Shown: positions 21,794 to 34,800 of the stretch, piece by piece | Layout of the letters: each line of letters opens with the position of its first letter | Position numbering within the stretch: the first letter of the stretch is position 1 | Translations under genes and position numbers: made by a program | From: Stenogyne calaminthoides | Taxonomy: Eukaryota > Streptophyta > Magnoliopsida > Lamiales > Lamiaceae | Length of the DNA: 64,000 nucleotides | Direction: 5' to 3' | Assembly (NCBI GenBank): GCA_037126765.1 | Contig: JBBCBC010000012.1 | Span: forward strand, 11,408,001-11,472,000 | The notes under the pieces: generated by a model | Told to the model about the DNA's origin: nothing | Seen by the model: the letters and a program-made list of their open reading frames with translations, nothing else | The model's database searches: none

Positions 21794-24700
21794 TATTAAA
21801 TTGCTTTCTCATAATTTATTTACCTAGATAATATTACATTGTTGTCTACATATATTGCATATTGCTCTGTAATTATAAATGGTGCATGCAAAACTGAAGT
21901 AGTATTACATGCAAAATTATAAAAGTAATAAAAGCAAGACTGATCAGCGTGTCAGACACGGACAAGATACATGCGGTGTCAGATTTACAAAATAATTTTT
22001 TTTGGCCTTGAAATAAATGTGTCTTATATTAATTAACCCGAATTAACCCTAGGTCACAAACAATTAAAATGATATTGATTCTCTTTATTGCTTACATGAT
22101 CACACTATTATAAAATTGTTCGTCTTTCACATGTTTTGTTGTGATGTTCCTCTTTGATTTTATGTTTGTTTAGGTGTAAAAAAATGTGCATATGGGTACA
22201 GAGATGCACATATTTTAGAAATAATTTTTTTTTTTGTGAAAATATCTATGTTTACAAGGATAATATAAAATAATTAAAAAAATTATAGTCACTTCCTGCA
22301 ATATCTTACCCATTTTTTAAAAAAAATATATGTTCTGATACCCATACCATACTATACCGGTATCGTACTTGTACCCATATCTATGCAACTAAATTTTTTT
22401 CTTAAAAGTGATATATTTTTTGCTGAAAAAATATAATTTTTTAACCAGTGTTTTCATAACCGAACCGGCGACTAAACCGGTCTGGACATCGGTTGCCGGT
22501 TCAACTGTTAAAATAATTTATGCATATTTCTTTTATATTTTGTATGTTACATTAAAAATAAATATTTATTTATAAAAAATTAAAATTATACTAATTTATA
22601 ACTTATAAGTCTTATATTAAAATAAATATAATAGACTTTGGAGACCAGAAATGATGGCATTGTGGAATAATTTCTCACAGTATGTGGCGGCGGTAAAGAG
22701 ATTAAATGAAGTTAATGACTTGTAAATGAATTTATAAAAGAGAAAATGATACAGAAATAATGACAATAACATTACAAGAGAGATTTAGTAAAAAATAATA
22801 AAAAAAATAAGAAAAATAATTTAATAAATAATAAAAAATAATTAAACTGGATGAACTATTTTTTAAAAAGTAATTCGATCGGTGATATGAGCAATTGAAC
22901 CGCAACCGATTTTTGAAAACATAACTTTTTTTCCCGTTGCACGATACATATTAAGTGAGATGTTGTCACCTAAAATTTGGCTATTGTTTTTTAAAGAGAA
23001 AAAGGCTTATTATAATTAATGAAATCAGAACTTCATATTATCCAATTCATTATTGTTTTTTAGATCTTGTTAAACTCAACTCTCGAGTATTTAGCTTTTC
23101 AGGAAAAAAAAAAGAACTCTTAATATTGATTTATTAATGTAATGGACTTTCAGCTCACTTGACCCCTTTTCCTTCGCTTTGGTGTCATCCAAACAACTCA
23201 TAATAATCGATTATTAATTTATCGGTGAAACTTGTTAATAATATAAAATTTATATCAATATTTTTAAATATTTATATCACTTAATTTATCAACTGATGCT
23301 ATTAAATTTATTAATTAATATTATAGCATTAAATACTCTAGGTACTACTTTATAAAAATAATAATATCAATGATATGTGATAATCGGTTCTTGCATAACT
23401 TTGAATTTTATGTTTTTTCAATTCATATATATCATTAAAGTTTGACCAAATAATTAGCTCATATTTTTTGTTTATTATCAATTCTAATATGACAAAAACT
23501 CATATGAATCGGTCTCATACATGAGATGTGTGTAAATTAGTACAAATCAACATTCATCCATTTCAAAGTGTAAAGCCATGCCAAAATTATGCATCTATCT
23601 CACTGTGAGACCGTCTCAAACAGATGTCTCTTCTAATATATACGTTTTGCCTATTCAAATTTATCACACGCTTTTACTTAATACTTAATTTAAGAACATT
23701 GTGGATCATTATTTTCAACAAGATTCATCTAATATGGTTGTATGGTTGTCGGAGTACATGTCTTGTTGACGTCTAAATATTATAATGAAAAAACATGTAA
23801 TATTAGAAAATGCGGACTAAAAATATCACTATGTAAAATGAGTCCAGCATTTTGTATTCTTGCGTGCAAATTTTTTTTGTCATATTCTAATTTTTACACG
23901 TTAGGAAGATAAGTTGGACTCTGACAACTACATCAGATAAATCTTATCGAAATTGATGACTCGTGATATTTTTAAGAAAATACTAATAAAAAACGATAAA
24001 TATGAACTATATTTAATTATTTGGCTTTAAAATAAAAATAATGAAAGGAAATGAAGCTAATAAAAGTCCGTAAGGATATCACTACATTATATACTTGATT
24101 TCAATATTCATTTATCTAGTTGTACACTATTTCTGTTTTTCAATATCGAAAATTTGTTAAAAGATGGAGTAACTTACAATTTTAAAAATAATTTCGTTTT
24201 TCTAGTTTATTAAATCTATACCATACTATATTAAATAGTGGCAAGATATAGAGAATCGTTTTCAGACCTTTTTAACCTTATTAACTTTTATTTTATATAT
24301 TTTGATCCCTTTTTTGTCCCTAATTATTTTGTCCCTAATTATTTTGATCCCTATTTTATATAATTATTTAAATCTGTACTATACTAATTATTTTGTATAA
24401 TTTTTTTTTCAATTTTGTCCCTTTTTTATTAATTTTATTTTGTAAATTTACTTAATAGCTACTTTTAGTTCTTTTACTCAAAACATATTTAATTTATTCA
24501 ATTTTTTTCAATTTTTTATTTATTTTATTTTGTCACTTTATTTAATAATAAATTTAAATTCTCATTATTTTGAATTTATACATAAAACTTTCTTGGGATT
24601 ATTTTGATAAAGATAAAAAGTATTAGACTATATTGTATTCTATCCCTGCGGTGCATTAATTTCCCACTGGAGTCCCTCAAGAATCTATCTCCAGCATTTA

Positions 24701-25582
24701 AACATTCAGATGCTGATGACTTTCTAAACTTTCAGATCACTCATTACCATCACTTTTTTTGTCTTGCTCAATCAATTACTTTTACATCACAACGGATCCG
24801 GAGATGATACTTATATATATTTTGTAGAGTTTGAAAATACACCCTAAATGATTGTTAATGTTTGATAAATTTTTTTTGAAAATTACGAAAACTTATAATA
24901 TACTATATTACTATCCTTAATCTCGTTGTATTTTCTGGGAATTTGAAACAAACATGTAAAAATTCTTGTTTCCCAAACCTAATTGTGCATCCAGAATGTG
25001 TCAAACATCAGTGGTGATCATTCTTGATAAAATTGATGGAATGTGCAATTTATTTCCATGCTGAAATTCAAAACAAGTAATTTGATGTTCATTCTACAAA
25101 ATTGTAGGGACAGGGATGAAGCAACTGAAAATGTCAAATTAGTACTTCAAGCAATTCGATAATAACACAAAAATAATGCAATATTCAAAGATGCCTCTTC
25201 ACATAAGTGCATAATCATGTTGCCAAAATCATTGTCCACCCTCCCTTTAAAACCTGAAAACACATAAGAATTGAACAAATTCATTCTGTTATTAACTTAT
25301 TAGATAGTACTAATCCAACACTGAAGGGATTTAATTCCATTTGTAAAATCCACCTGCAATTAAAGTAATCATTTTCCCACCTTCAAAATGCAACACCATC
25401 TTTCTGTTTATGTATGTTTGCTGCTGAAAATGATTGAAAACCAAAAATGGTATTAGAAATTCAGTTGGAGTAGTACTTGCCACTAATCTCAATTCATTTC
25501 TATGTGTATTTATGAGTAAAAAAAATTGTTTTCTTAAAATATGAAGAACAATATTTATGAAATATTTAACTCTCTAAGACAA
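21794..25582. other. Long intergenic stretch, no gene seen
   Basis: AT-rich with no supportable coding region. Near 22446-22926 the ends AGTGTTTTCATAACCG and CCGATTTTTGAAAACATAAC form a weak inverted pair typical of old hAT elements, without a clear TSD. Position 23222-23400 matches 58510-58735 (related fold-back MITEs). Position 24290-24560 is T-rich low complexity. Confidence 0.45.
23222..23400. repeat. Fold-back MITE, copy 1 (copy 2 at 58510-58735)
   Basis: Shared blocks include GGTGAAACTTGTT or GGCGAAACTTGTT, ATGAAATTTATATCA-like text, AACTGAT, TAGCATTAAATACT-like and GTACTA...TTTATAAA. Both copies are partly self-complementary and non-coding. Confidence 0.5.
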
Positions 25583-26061
25583 GAAAAAAAAAGTTTTTTG
25601 GTCCCATAACTTTCCTGTAATTCATTTTTTGCCCGAAAAAAAATTAATTATCCAATTTCGATCCCATATGTTGGTCTCATTTTCGCCGAAAAATATAAAA
25701 TTTTATCATTTTCGATCATGCGCATGTCACGTGTCGATTAAAATTGGGGGATTTTAAGCGCGTAGCTGATGTGGACACTAACTGTTACAATAAAAATTTA
25801 TTTTTTATAAAACTAGAAAGAGCAAGAAAATTATTCATAGGTTGCAGGAAAAATGAATTTTTTTCGTAATAATAGATAGCGTTCACGCCAGCTATGAGGT
25901 CGGAATTCCCCAATTTTAATCGGAATGTGACTTGTGCCTCACCGAAACGAGGTAATTTTCTATTTTTCGAAAAAAAAAATGGGACCAAAATTGGAGAGTT
26001 AAATTTTTTGGGACGAAAAAGAAATTACATGAAAGTTATGGGACCAACAAATTTTTTTCTC
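25583..26061. mobile_element. MITE with TSD CTCTAAGACAA, downstream of the F-box pseudogene
   Basis: Inverted arms of about 75 bp read TTTTTTGGTCCCATAACTTT at the left and its counterpart AAAGTTATGGGACCAACAAA at the right. Perfect 11-bp copies of CTCTAAGACAA flank it (25572-25582, 26062-26072). Length is 479 bp with no coding. TSD length points to a MULE-like element. Confidence 0.82.
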
Positions 26062-26142
26062 CTCTAAGACAATTAGTATGATCAAAATCCATATATTAAG
26101 TCCATATGACATAAATGAAAAGAATACAATATAATTTAAATT

Positions 26143-27485
26143 TCAATAACTCTTACCCCATCTCAATTGGAGGCAAACTTTCATCTTAACACTTCCAGAA
26201 TATGCAGAAGAATTAGCATCTGACAATGTCATGCATGGCAGAGGACTGCACCCTTCAACAGGATCATCCTCAAAAAATTCGACGTTTACTTCCTCAAGAT
26301 CATGCAAAGCAGACATACTTGGTCTTTCACCATTTTCATTTATCAGTATCTTGCAAAGTTGGTCCGTGAAATCATTGTTTGCTTTGCTTTTCATTTTCCA
26401 CAGAGACAAATAACATAAATTTACCAAGTTTGGATGACAAAACCTAAATAAAGCATCTAAAAGTGCATGAGAAAGTGAATACGGTATGTATATCTGCACC
26501 GTCAAATTCTCCACTACTAGAGGCGGCTTATCTAAACCTACAATATTGTGATCAGGGCTCCAATTGATATACGGATTGGAACACAGAGCATCAATACTCA
26601 TCCAAGATGGAGACAAATGTCGGAAGGGCTCAACTCCAGCAGAAATTCTCTAAACTCGACGAACCATGAAGGTTTTATCGATCCACATGTCCTCAAAACT
26701 CTCACTTAAGCTTATGAACTCAAGTGAATTGCTAGAAATTTGTATTTCTTCGTAACCAACACAATTGTCGAGGGTTAATTAACTCCTTGAGACAACGAAA
26801 TTTGTATTTCTTCCAAACCTTTTTCAAATACAACACTTTCAACTTATCCCGGTTCTATTACCATCATCATTACGCCTCAAATTGTTTAATATCAATTCCT
26901 CAATCACGGGGCATTTCGCAATTATATCCCAGAGTGAATCACTCTCAATATTCGTGTGGCTTAAATTAAGGTACTTAAATCTCGTACAAGTTACCTTTTG
27001 ATTGCGTAGATCGATTTTGCAGTTACTCAGAGATAATCTGACGAGAGATTCGGATCCAAACATGTCATTTGGTAAAGGGAAAGTGTACATCCAGCCTCCG
27101 CTGATAAAGAGATCAGTAGCGCCTAGCTCCATTGCTTTCAATATCAATTCCTTAGCGGTTGAAACAGTGACCCTTGTAAAATCATGAGCCTGAAAGTGTG
27201 GATCTTTATGTTCGATTCGTCGTATCTTTGCAGAGTCTTTTTTACGATTTCCATAAACGCAGTGGGCGTTCGGATGTCGAGTTAACCAGGCGGTGTACCA
27301 TAATTTGGAGAGGATTGTTGTTCTTTTCCACTTAGATAAGATTGTACGAGCTGAATTATTTCTTCTGGAAATTGAGTTTCGTGGCTGATAGCTTGAATTC
27401 GTGGGTGCTTCTCCATCGAAACCCTAGACGTGGAATTAGGGTGAGATTTCAGACTGGGGTTCTCAACCTTCGGGATTAAAATCAA
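26143..27485 (-). pseudogene. F-box/LRR (FBD-like) protein pseudogene
   Basis: The N-terminus has an F-box start, FPEEIIQLVQSYLSGKE. An apparent loss of about 8 bases then moves the frame, and the match resumes as TTILSKLWYTAWLTR, the rest of the F-box. A leucine-rich stretch follows (LVRLSLSNCKIDLR, FKYLNLSHTNIESDSLWDII, VIEELILNN). More frame changes and stops fall near 26840 and 26640. The last open part (26143-26616) ends VCLQLRWGKSY, like the C-termini of plant F-box/LRR proteins. F-box proteins act as substrate receptors in SCF ubiquitin ligases and bind SKP1 through the F-box; here that domain is split. The likely original start is Met at 27416 or 27485. Family identity is confident; the exact subfamily is not. 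Confidence 0.8.
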
Positions 27486-27533
27486 GTAACATAAATAAGG
27501 CTCTAATCTAATTATATTGGGCTAGAGATTAGC

Positions 27534-27572
<39 letters not shown>

Positions 27573-28887
27573 TTCATTATTATTTATTGATATTTATTTT
27601 AATGATTTTTTTTTATATTTATTCCAAAGATTTTTTCTCAATCTATATCTATTTCTATATATATATAAAAGATTTTTGATATTAACAAATAAATATGAAT
27701 TGAGAAAAAATATTTGTAATCTTTGTAATAATTTTAAATATTGAATTGATCAGTATAAATCTTTCGAATATCTTTGAAAATCTTTGGAATTTTGGAATAT
27801 CTTTGAAGGACAAAATAAATTTTAGCATTTTAAAAAATAAAGTAGATGTTACATATTGAGTAATTGGCAAAAAAAAGAAAAAATCGTCCGAAGTCAAAAA
27901 ATTTGCGACAACATTTTCTTAATTAAGAAAAAAAGGTACCCGTTTTGTATTATGAAAATATTAATATATATGGTAATTTGAATATTGAAATTAAAAAATA
28001 ATATTGTTCAGTATTTAACGAATATCATATTATAAAATTTAATATATTCAATCCTATTCTTAGGAGCCTTTTTTTTTTTGAAAGCCTTTCTTACGGAGTC
28101 TGTTAATATTGAGTAGAATCATATAAAAATTGGATAAGATACATCATGCAACTACATAAGTTTTGTCTTATGATTTTGGATTAATTTGGATCGTAAACGA
28201 GTATTAAACATATCGGAATTTATTTTGAAATTAATATCTTATGCGATGAGCCAGGAAACAAACTTACCATTACTATCATAAATAGAAAATTTAACATTAT
28301 CATTAATTTTATAGTGTACAATAACTTACGGAAATTAGATTATTTTTTAAATAAACTAGGGGCTTACCACCTGCTTCGCACGTTGCGCGTAATATATCTA
28401 TATAATAATTAAAGTGTTTGTCGTTAAATTTTTACGTGTATATATATGTGTAGATTATTTATATTATTTTATTATTGTTGTATATTCTGAAATGTTATAT
28501 GATTTTTAACGAATTAAGTATTCATGTAAAATATTATGTTATTAACATTTTTTTAGTGCATTGCTTTCCTAAATAATTCGAAGATAGAATTTGGTTCTAC
28601 AAGAACCTCAAAAAACCCCAATGCCATGGAAGTAGTAAAGGATCTGCAGTAGATCTTATTTAAAAAAAAAACAAATAAACATGAAATATAACAATGTCAT
28701 AATGCTTACCTAGTTCAAAGGTTTACTAAGATCTAAATTTGATTCTTAAATTATTGAACAAAATAACATGAATAGCAAAACTTTAAGCAAAACTCATAGA
28801 ATAAGCTTTCAGGTTTTAATTGTTTACTCGGAAATACATTGCTATCCAATCATCAATGTTAAAATAAATGTAAATAGAACACGATGT
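27486..28887. other. Intergenic, AT-rich, no gene seen
   Basis: It starts with the upstream region of the F-box pseudogene, then a TA microsatellite (27539-27568), then AT-rich DNA without a supportable frame. Confidence 0.5.
27539..27568. repeat. (TA)n microsatellite
   Basis: An uninterrupted alternation of T and A for about 30 bp. Confidence 0.9.
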
Positions 28888-29010
28888 TCAAACACTAATT
28901 TGACAAATTTCAGCATTAAGAAGATGTACCTTAGCTCCATGCTTTTGTAAATTATTGTTCACAAAGTAATTTGCTATCTCTTCATACATCTCAATTGCCT
29001 TTTGATACAT
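28888..29010 (-). pseudogene. Alpha-SNAP gene fragment
   Basis: A 40-residue frame begins MYQKAIEMYEEIANYF, continues VNNNLQKHGAK and VHLLNAEICQ, and then stops. It follows the conserved TPR-like helix pair of plant alpha-SNAP (pattern KAI..YEEIA....NNNL.K.G.K.HLLNA.ICQ). Alpha-SNAP is the adaptor that brings NSF ATPase to SNARE complexes after membrane fusion and is about 290 residues long. I found no flanking exons in the neighbouring 3 kb. At its 3' end the match breaks after CQ. The most likely origin is a processed or transposon-carried fragment; a single exon of a gene whose other exons I failed to recognise is less likely. Confidence 0.7.
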
Positions 29011-29329
29011 AATTAAGAAAGTAAATCACTAATAAAAGTATTCATTCATATAAGGTAGATGCTTCAACTGATATAACTGATAATTAAAGCCACATCCTGC
29101 TCCCTTGTCTAATTTTATCTCATGTGGTAAAAAAGTTCAGAATGGGCTAGTAGGTCGCCTTTTCCAATTTTTGAAACTTATCACTTCAACATTCAATACT
29201 AACCTTTAAATTACAGTTTGCGACTCTGTCCCCAGAAAAGTAACCGAATCATGATTATCAAATTACACCTTCTTACATTGAAAGATCTTAATCTCCACAT
29301 CCTATAACACACACAACTCAAATATGCAA

Positions 29330-29879
29330 TGTTGGGGTTCAAACAATATCCCACATCGAAATAATATGGGAGGATCATGGGGTTTATTAGGATGGACACT
29401 ATCTCCATTGGTATAAGGCCTTTTGGGAGATGCCCAAAAATAAATCCGTGCGAGCTCGACCCAAAGCGGACAATATCATACCAATGCGGGATTTGAGTTC
29501 ATCCAGGGTCATAACAGTGGTATCAGAGCCATGGTCCCAAGCAAAACGGTGTGGAGTAGTCCCCGGTGTTAAACAAATAAGACGGTGAAGCCTTGTGAAA
29601 AAACGGGGATCTCTATGGACTATGTGGTGTTGACATAGATAGAGCGGGTCGTTTGAGGGGAGACTCGGTGGTCTTTGTTTGAGAGGAGGATTGTTGGGGT
29701 TCAAACAATATCCCACATCGAAATAATATGGGAGGATCATGGGGTTTATTAGGATGGACACTATCTCTATTGATATGAGGCCTTTTGGGAGATGCCCAAA
29801 AATAAATCCGTGCGGGCTCGATCCAAAGAGGACAATATCATACCAATGCGGGGATTTGGGTTCATCCAGGGTCATAACA
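29330..29879 (+). mobile_element. TRIM (miniature LTR retrotransposon), TSD TGCAA
   Basis: Two LTRs of about 187 bp (29330-29516, 29692-29879) open TGTTGGGGTTCAAAC and close GGTCATAACA. The 175-bp interior starts with a PBS (TGGTATCAGAGCC at 29518-29530) and ends with a purine-rich PPT (GAGAGGAGGA). The 5-bp TSD TGCAA is perfect (29325-29329, 29880-29884). There is no coding capacity; the antisense open frames across the LTRs are incidental. The LTRs differ at only a handful of positions. Confidence 0.93.
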
Positions 29880-29884
29880 TGCAA

Positions 29885-31998
29885 ACTAACAATCAAAACA
29901 TGCAAACTAATAAATTTTCTGGATCACTGCAACACCCATAAAGTAGAATGATATGTCATCCGGAGACAATGAGTCTTCACAATTTGTTTCGTATAGTCAT
30001 TATAATATATAAATGAATTTATTAGCTCTATCTGTTGCATCATTAATCGAACGTTGTTCTTCTATGTAAGATAATTATGCATCGATTATTGTCATAAATA
30101 GAAGTGATCGGTTAAGAAATAATGATGGGCTATAATAGAAATACTAATCAATAACATAGTTATATAAATCAAGATGTAAAAAGATGAGCAAAACTGAAAC
30201 CTTCTATTTTGCTACTGCTAATGAAACTTTAGCACTTAAAATAAAATCCAAGACGGAAAAGATGAAAAAAATGAAATTAAGAATAATTAGGTAGATAGAT
30301 TATTGCTAATGAAACTTTAGCACTTTAAACAAAATTTAAGACGAAAAAGATGAAAAAATGAAATTAAAAACAATTAGGTAGATAGATTATTGAAGGAGAT
30401 GAGCAAAATTAACTAAACCTTCTTCCACAATGTCTCTCTAGCCTTTGGCCACCTAATCATTAGGTAAATAATAAGAGGAAATATTCATGATTGTTGAATA
30501 ACTTTGGGTTTGGTCTAGTGATACTATTCTCGCTTCAGGTGCGAGAAGTCCCTAGATTGATTATTCCAAATTTCAATCAATTTCAAGCCATTTCAACAAA
30601 CTTCTTTCTTCATGAAAGCTCAAACTCCAAACCCCAGCACAAACAATCACAATATAACCATGACCATCTCTAACAAATAATCAAAACTTTAGTCCTTCAA
30701 AAACTACAGTCTTCAAAATAAAGACAAAGTACACACATATAAATAAATATGCAGCTTAATCTGTTCACTCTAATAAAATAATTGAGGCAAACCCATGTTC
30801 TGGTTTAAATAAAAAAGTAAAAATGAGATGTGAATCAGAGTCAACAGTAAATTGCTTAACCTAGCATCAACCACCCAATAGTTACAATAACGAGTGTAAA
30901 CATAAATAAATTAATAAAGTAAAAAAGCAGAAAGCCCATCACAAATATACCACCTGCAGAAAGACCTCATTACATACATATATACTGCCATGTCTCCACC
31001 TCATGAAGTATTATTTAAAGAGCAATTAGCATTCCATTATCCATAACATCATTTGATCACATAATACAAGTCATATATAAATTTGAAACTATACATCCAC
31101 AGATAAAAAATCTACTAGAAACAACAATATGAAATATACATAGTAAGATTCTTAAAGCTAATAACTAAGAAATATTTGGACCACCTACTCTCAATAATAA
31201 CACTATGATCCTAAAATTTTAAACATTAAACCAAACCACATGACAATAAAGAAGAAGAATATCATTACGAAGCAAACATGTAAACAATTTGAATATTAAT
31301 GCTGACTAACTAAAATTTAAAGGCTAACGTTAATAGAAATCAGACAAGTTAATAACAAATAGTCTCTTCTGTCTCTCATTTTTTTATTTTATTTTTTGGT
31401 TTTCCACCATTCCACTTCGTTAGTTCTACTTTCCCATTAATAGTATTCTTAAACCAGTGTTAATTATATAGCAAGAGAGATATGATAGAAAACTGCATCC
31501 TTGTGTTCTGAATTATTTCCCAAAGAGGAGAAGAAGTTCCAAATATTCAAAAGCCCCCACCCTCTATTTATACGTGATTCTGATTCCAATTATTCCTTCT
31601 TTTAAAATTGCTAATGGCTTATTCATTTATGGATTTTCCCAAGCTAAAATATGATTTCACAATCTAATCATTAAATCCTATTCCACAAATGCAGATACAT
31701 GTAGATATTCTACTGCTCTCACGGATTAAATAAACTATTGGATAAGACCAAAGAGAATATTTCGAGACTTTTCTATCCCATTATACATTCAACAAAAACT
31801 CATATCTCAATTGCAATACCAAGTATATAATTGCATTATGAAAACACAAGACCCACACACAAAACATCATTGGCTGCATAAAATCCAAATTCTTATAGCT
31901 CATCCAGTCTATTCGGAACTACTAAAAATTTCTCACTATCTAAAATAACTTAAAATATCAGAGCTTTAACCATCAATCAACTGACCTTATTATAATTT
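29885..31998. other. Intergenic or intron-like, no gene seen; holds a tandem duplication
   Basis: AT-rich DNA with pyrimidine and purine tracts like plant introns, but I recognise no exon. An 86-bp unit beginning CTAATGAAACTTTAGCACTT occurs twice in tandem (about 30215-30300 and 30306-30391). Confidence 0.45.
30215..30391 (+). repeat. Two-copy tandem duplication (~86-94 bp)
   Basis: Both copies contain GCTAATGAAACTTTAGCACT and end AATTAGGTAGATAGATTATT, with small indels in A-runs. Non-coding. Confidence 0.75.
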
Positions 31999-33947
31999 TG
32001 TTGGGATTATACTGGAAAGTATGCTTTTGCTTTGTATAATCGAAACTGAATTTCCAGACTTATTTACTGAAATAAATTGTTTATCACTGATGCTTTAAAT
32101 ATTATTGAATGTTACATATATTTACTGCATAACTGTTCAATAAGTCGTAACGTGTTACATTGTAGTTAATTTAGTGATACCAGATCACAGAAGATTAAAT
32201 TAACAGTCCCTTGTAACTAAAAGTACGTTATTCACAACCTAGATGAAAATGAACAACCCATCATGAAAGGTTGAAGTGTAAGGCTCAGATTGGCTTGTCT
32301 TGACCAAGAGATTACACTAGTGCATGACTGATGCACTGAATAGGACCTACATGAGGATAAATTCTTCAGAACTGAACAAGGAAGAATTAGACCTCAGTGG
32401 TTCGTTATTTCTTAACCTTCGTTCCTTAAATAGGATCACGTGGGATTGGTAACTATTGCTTTGACTTATCATGGGTAGCGAATCAATGAGATTCAATACT
32501 TTTTATCTTGGGCAATATTATTAGTCACATGTGATTGCTAAGATTTAATACGAAGAATCGTGTGCAAGTACGCTTGTTTGATTTGCCTCCTTGGGAGGTT
32601 CATAAGCTTTATCATACAAAATCTTGCAAGTGGAATTAGTTTCCGGTATGGATAATAATGTTGAACCGTTCCTTGACCAAGGATAAAAGATATTAATTAA
32701 TGGAAAGCTATTTCAGTGGCTTGAATTAATTAATGGGCTAGATAGTCTTAAACACGGGAAATAATGACCGGGAGCCATATTGACTGTAATATGGGTTAAG
32801 ATGGATAGTGCAATATTAATTATGTAGTGGGATTAATTAATATTTATGGGCTTGAATAATATTGTGACTCAATATTAGATATTCAAGGTCCATTAGAAGG
32901 TCCAATCTTAATTCTCCTAAAGGCCCACTGAGTAGCCCAACATATAATCCAATAACTGAAAAAGGTGATTAAAATAAAATAAATATTGTTGCTTATTTTT
33001 TCCTAATATTTCGAAAATTATGGATAAAGTTGGGAGAAAGATTTTCTTTGAATATTTTTATGGAATGAAGATATGTATTCTTGGAATACAAGATTATCTC
33101 ATTAAATTCAAGAAATCTCCCACTTGGTTATTCATAGCGATATTTTCCAAAATTTTGAAATATAGTGGGCAAGAAAGATTTTCTTGATTTTCTTGAAAAG
33201 ATATTATGGAAGATATGTATTTCTTGAAATACAAGAATATCTCATAAATTCAAGAAGATCCAAATCTTGGAATCTTGCATAAATTTCAAAAATTCCATAA
33301 TAATAGAGAAGGTGGGATTTTTGTGGAATATTATAATTATGGGAAAAATAATATAGGAGATTTATTCAAGATCTCTTGGAGATCAAGAAAAGGTTTTCCC
33401 ACATTATTTTATCACTAAATTTTCGTCCCCCTCTCCTCTATAAATAGGGGATGAATGGTTCATTCCCAGTGACACACGAAAAAATTGGTTTTTTGGAAAA
33501 ATATCAGCGTCGATAAAATATCAAATATTTTGTAACGTCGACAGATTGTATTTTTTTTGAAAAACGACAATTGTGAGTAGTGTACAATTCCATGTGCTGG
33601 AAAAATTAGTAAATCCACAAAGGTGGTGCAACATATTTTATTTTCCTTTTGTTAAATCGTTCACAAGAATCCTTCCACCGGATAGTCGAATCGAGGGTTA
33701 AAGGAATACTTGGGAAGTCCTTACGGTTAGTCTATTCACCACACCGTTGCCATCCCAAGAGAGGCGTTCACACGTAAACTCGTAGAAATTCATATCGTAG
33801 GTTTTACGTGAATTATTATATGCATGATATGTTGTTGGATTATTATTTGAATTAATATAGGATTAATTCATTCTAGTAATAATTAAAGAATTAAATTTGT
33901 ATTTAAATATTCACCCCGAATAGATCTGTGCAACTTATTCCCCAACA
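31999..33947 (+). repeat. 5' LTR of element B
   Basis: A 1949-bp LTR. A TATA box (CTATAAATAGGGG) lies near 33438, with the presumed transcription start just beyond. A segment of about 130 bp (about 33468-33590, including CAGCGTCGATAAAATATC) is shared with the 3' LTR but absent from the solo LTR at 18926-20742. Confidence 0.93.
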
Positions 33948-34247
33948 ACTGGTATCAGAGCCACGATTTCGGGCTCTGAATTATTTAAATTGTAATTTAA
34001 TTTGCGAACATTAAATTTGAAATTAGATAGTAGAATTGCTAGATCTATTTTGCAGGTATCCAATTGTCATGGAATTTAATGTGTTTATGCATGCATATAA
34101 AGCGGGTTTTTTAATTCGATTAGCTCAGATTCGTTTTTGCCTCGTGAGAAAAACACGAGTAGATTAGAATTTGTTTGATTTGATCAATGTAATAGACTAG
34201 TCTAGATTCAGGTTTATTTATTTTTTGTAAATAAATCAGAACCGGAT

Positions 34248-34800
34248 TCTAAAACGGTGACGAAGACGAAGAATTAAAGGACCTAAATCCAACTGAATCA
34301 GTGCAGGGCGCCAAGGCCTTCGCTAAACATGCCGCGAGGCACGCGCGACGCGCGTGGACGCGGATGCGCTGGCGTAGGCGAGGCTGAGGGCTTAGCGCGG
34401 TGATCAAAGATTTGCCACAAGGCGACGGGTGGGCGGGCGAAAGGCGACGCGATAACACCGTAAGGCAGAAGTGATTGGCGGCGGACGCGTTAGTAAAGGG
34501 AAACCGCTTAAAGGTGGCGCGACGACGCGACAGCGTATTTAGTGGCGATGGCGGCAGTGGCGGGCGGAGCGCTTTAAACGCGACGCGGGCGGGCGGGCGC
34601 AGACGCTACACGGGCGACACGGGCGCTTCGTGGGGCGACACTGCCACGTGGGCAACACTGGGCGCTGGGCGACGATGCCAGGCTGCGTTAAGGCCGCGGA
34701 CGCGGTTGCTTTCGGCCAAGGGGCGGCGGATCTTGGGTGCATCCCGACTGCGAGCTACTTGGCGTGGCGTTTCGAGACAGAGTTCTTTTCGAGACGATCA
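34248..34800 (+). other. GC-rich leader segment of element B
   Basis: About 550 bp of strikingly GC-rich sequence full of GGCG, GCGACGCG and GGGCGGGCG motifs stands between the PBS and gag in an otherwise AT-rich element. Long overlapping frames occur on both strands because AT-rich stops are rare, and none resembles a known protein. It could be a structured leader, a captured GC-rich fragment, or a decayed array. Confidence 0.6.

Noticed and set aside
22446..22926. hAT element with ends AGTGTTTTCATAACCG / ATTTTTGAAAACATAAC
   Set aside because: Ends pair only weakly and the flanks give no 8-bp duplication, so it is mentioned only within the intergenic note.
29211..29905. Minus-strand frames of 65 and 168 residues
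   Set aside because: They run across the TRIM LTRs and interior; the shared text MEIVSILINPM or similar appears in both because the LTRs are repeated.
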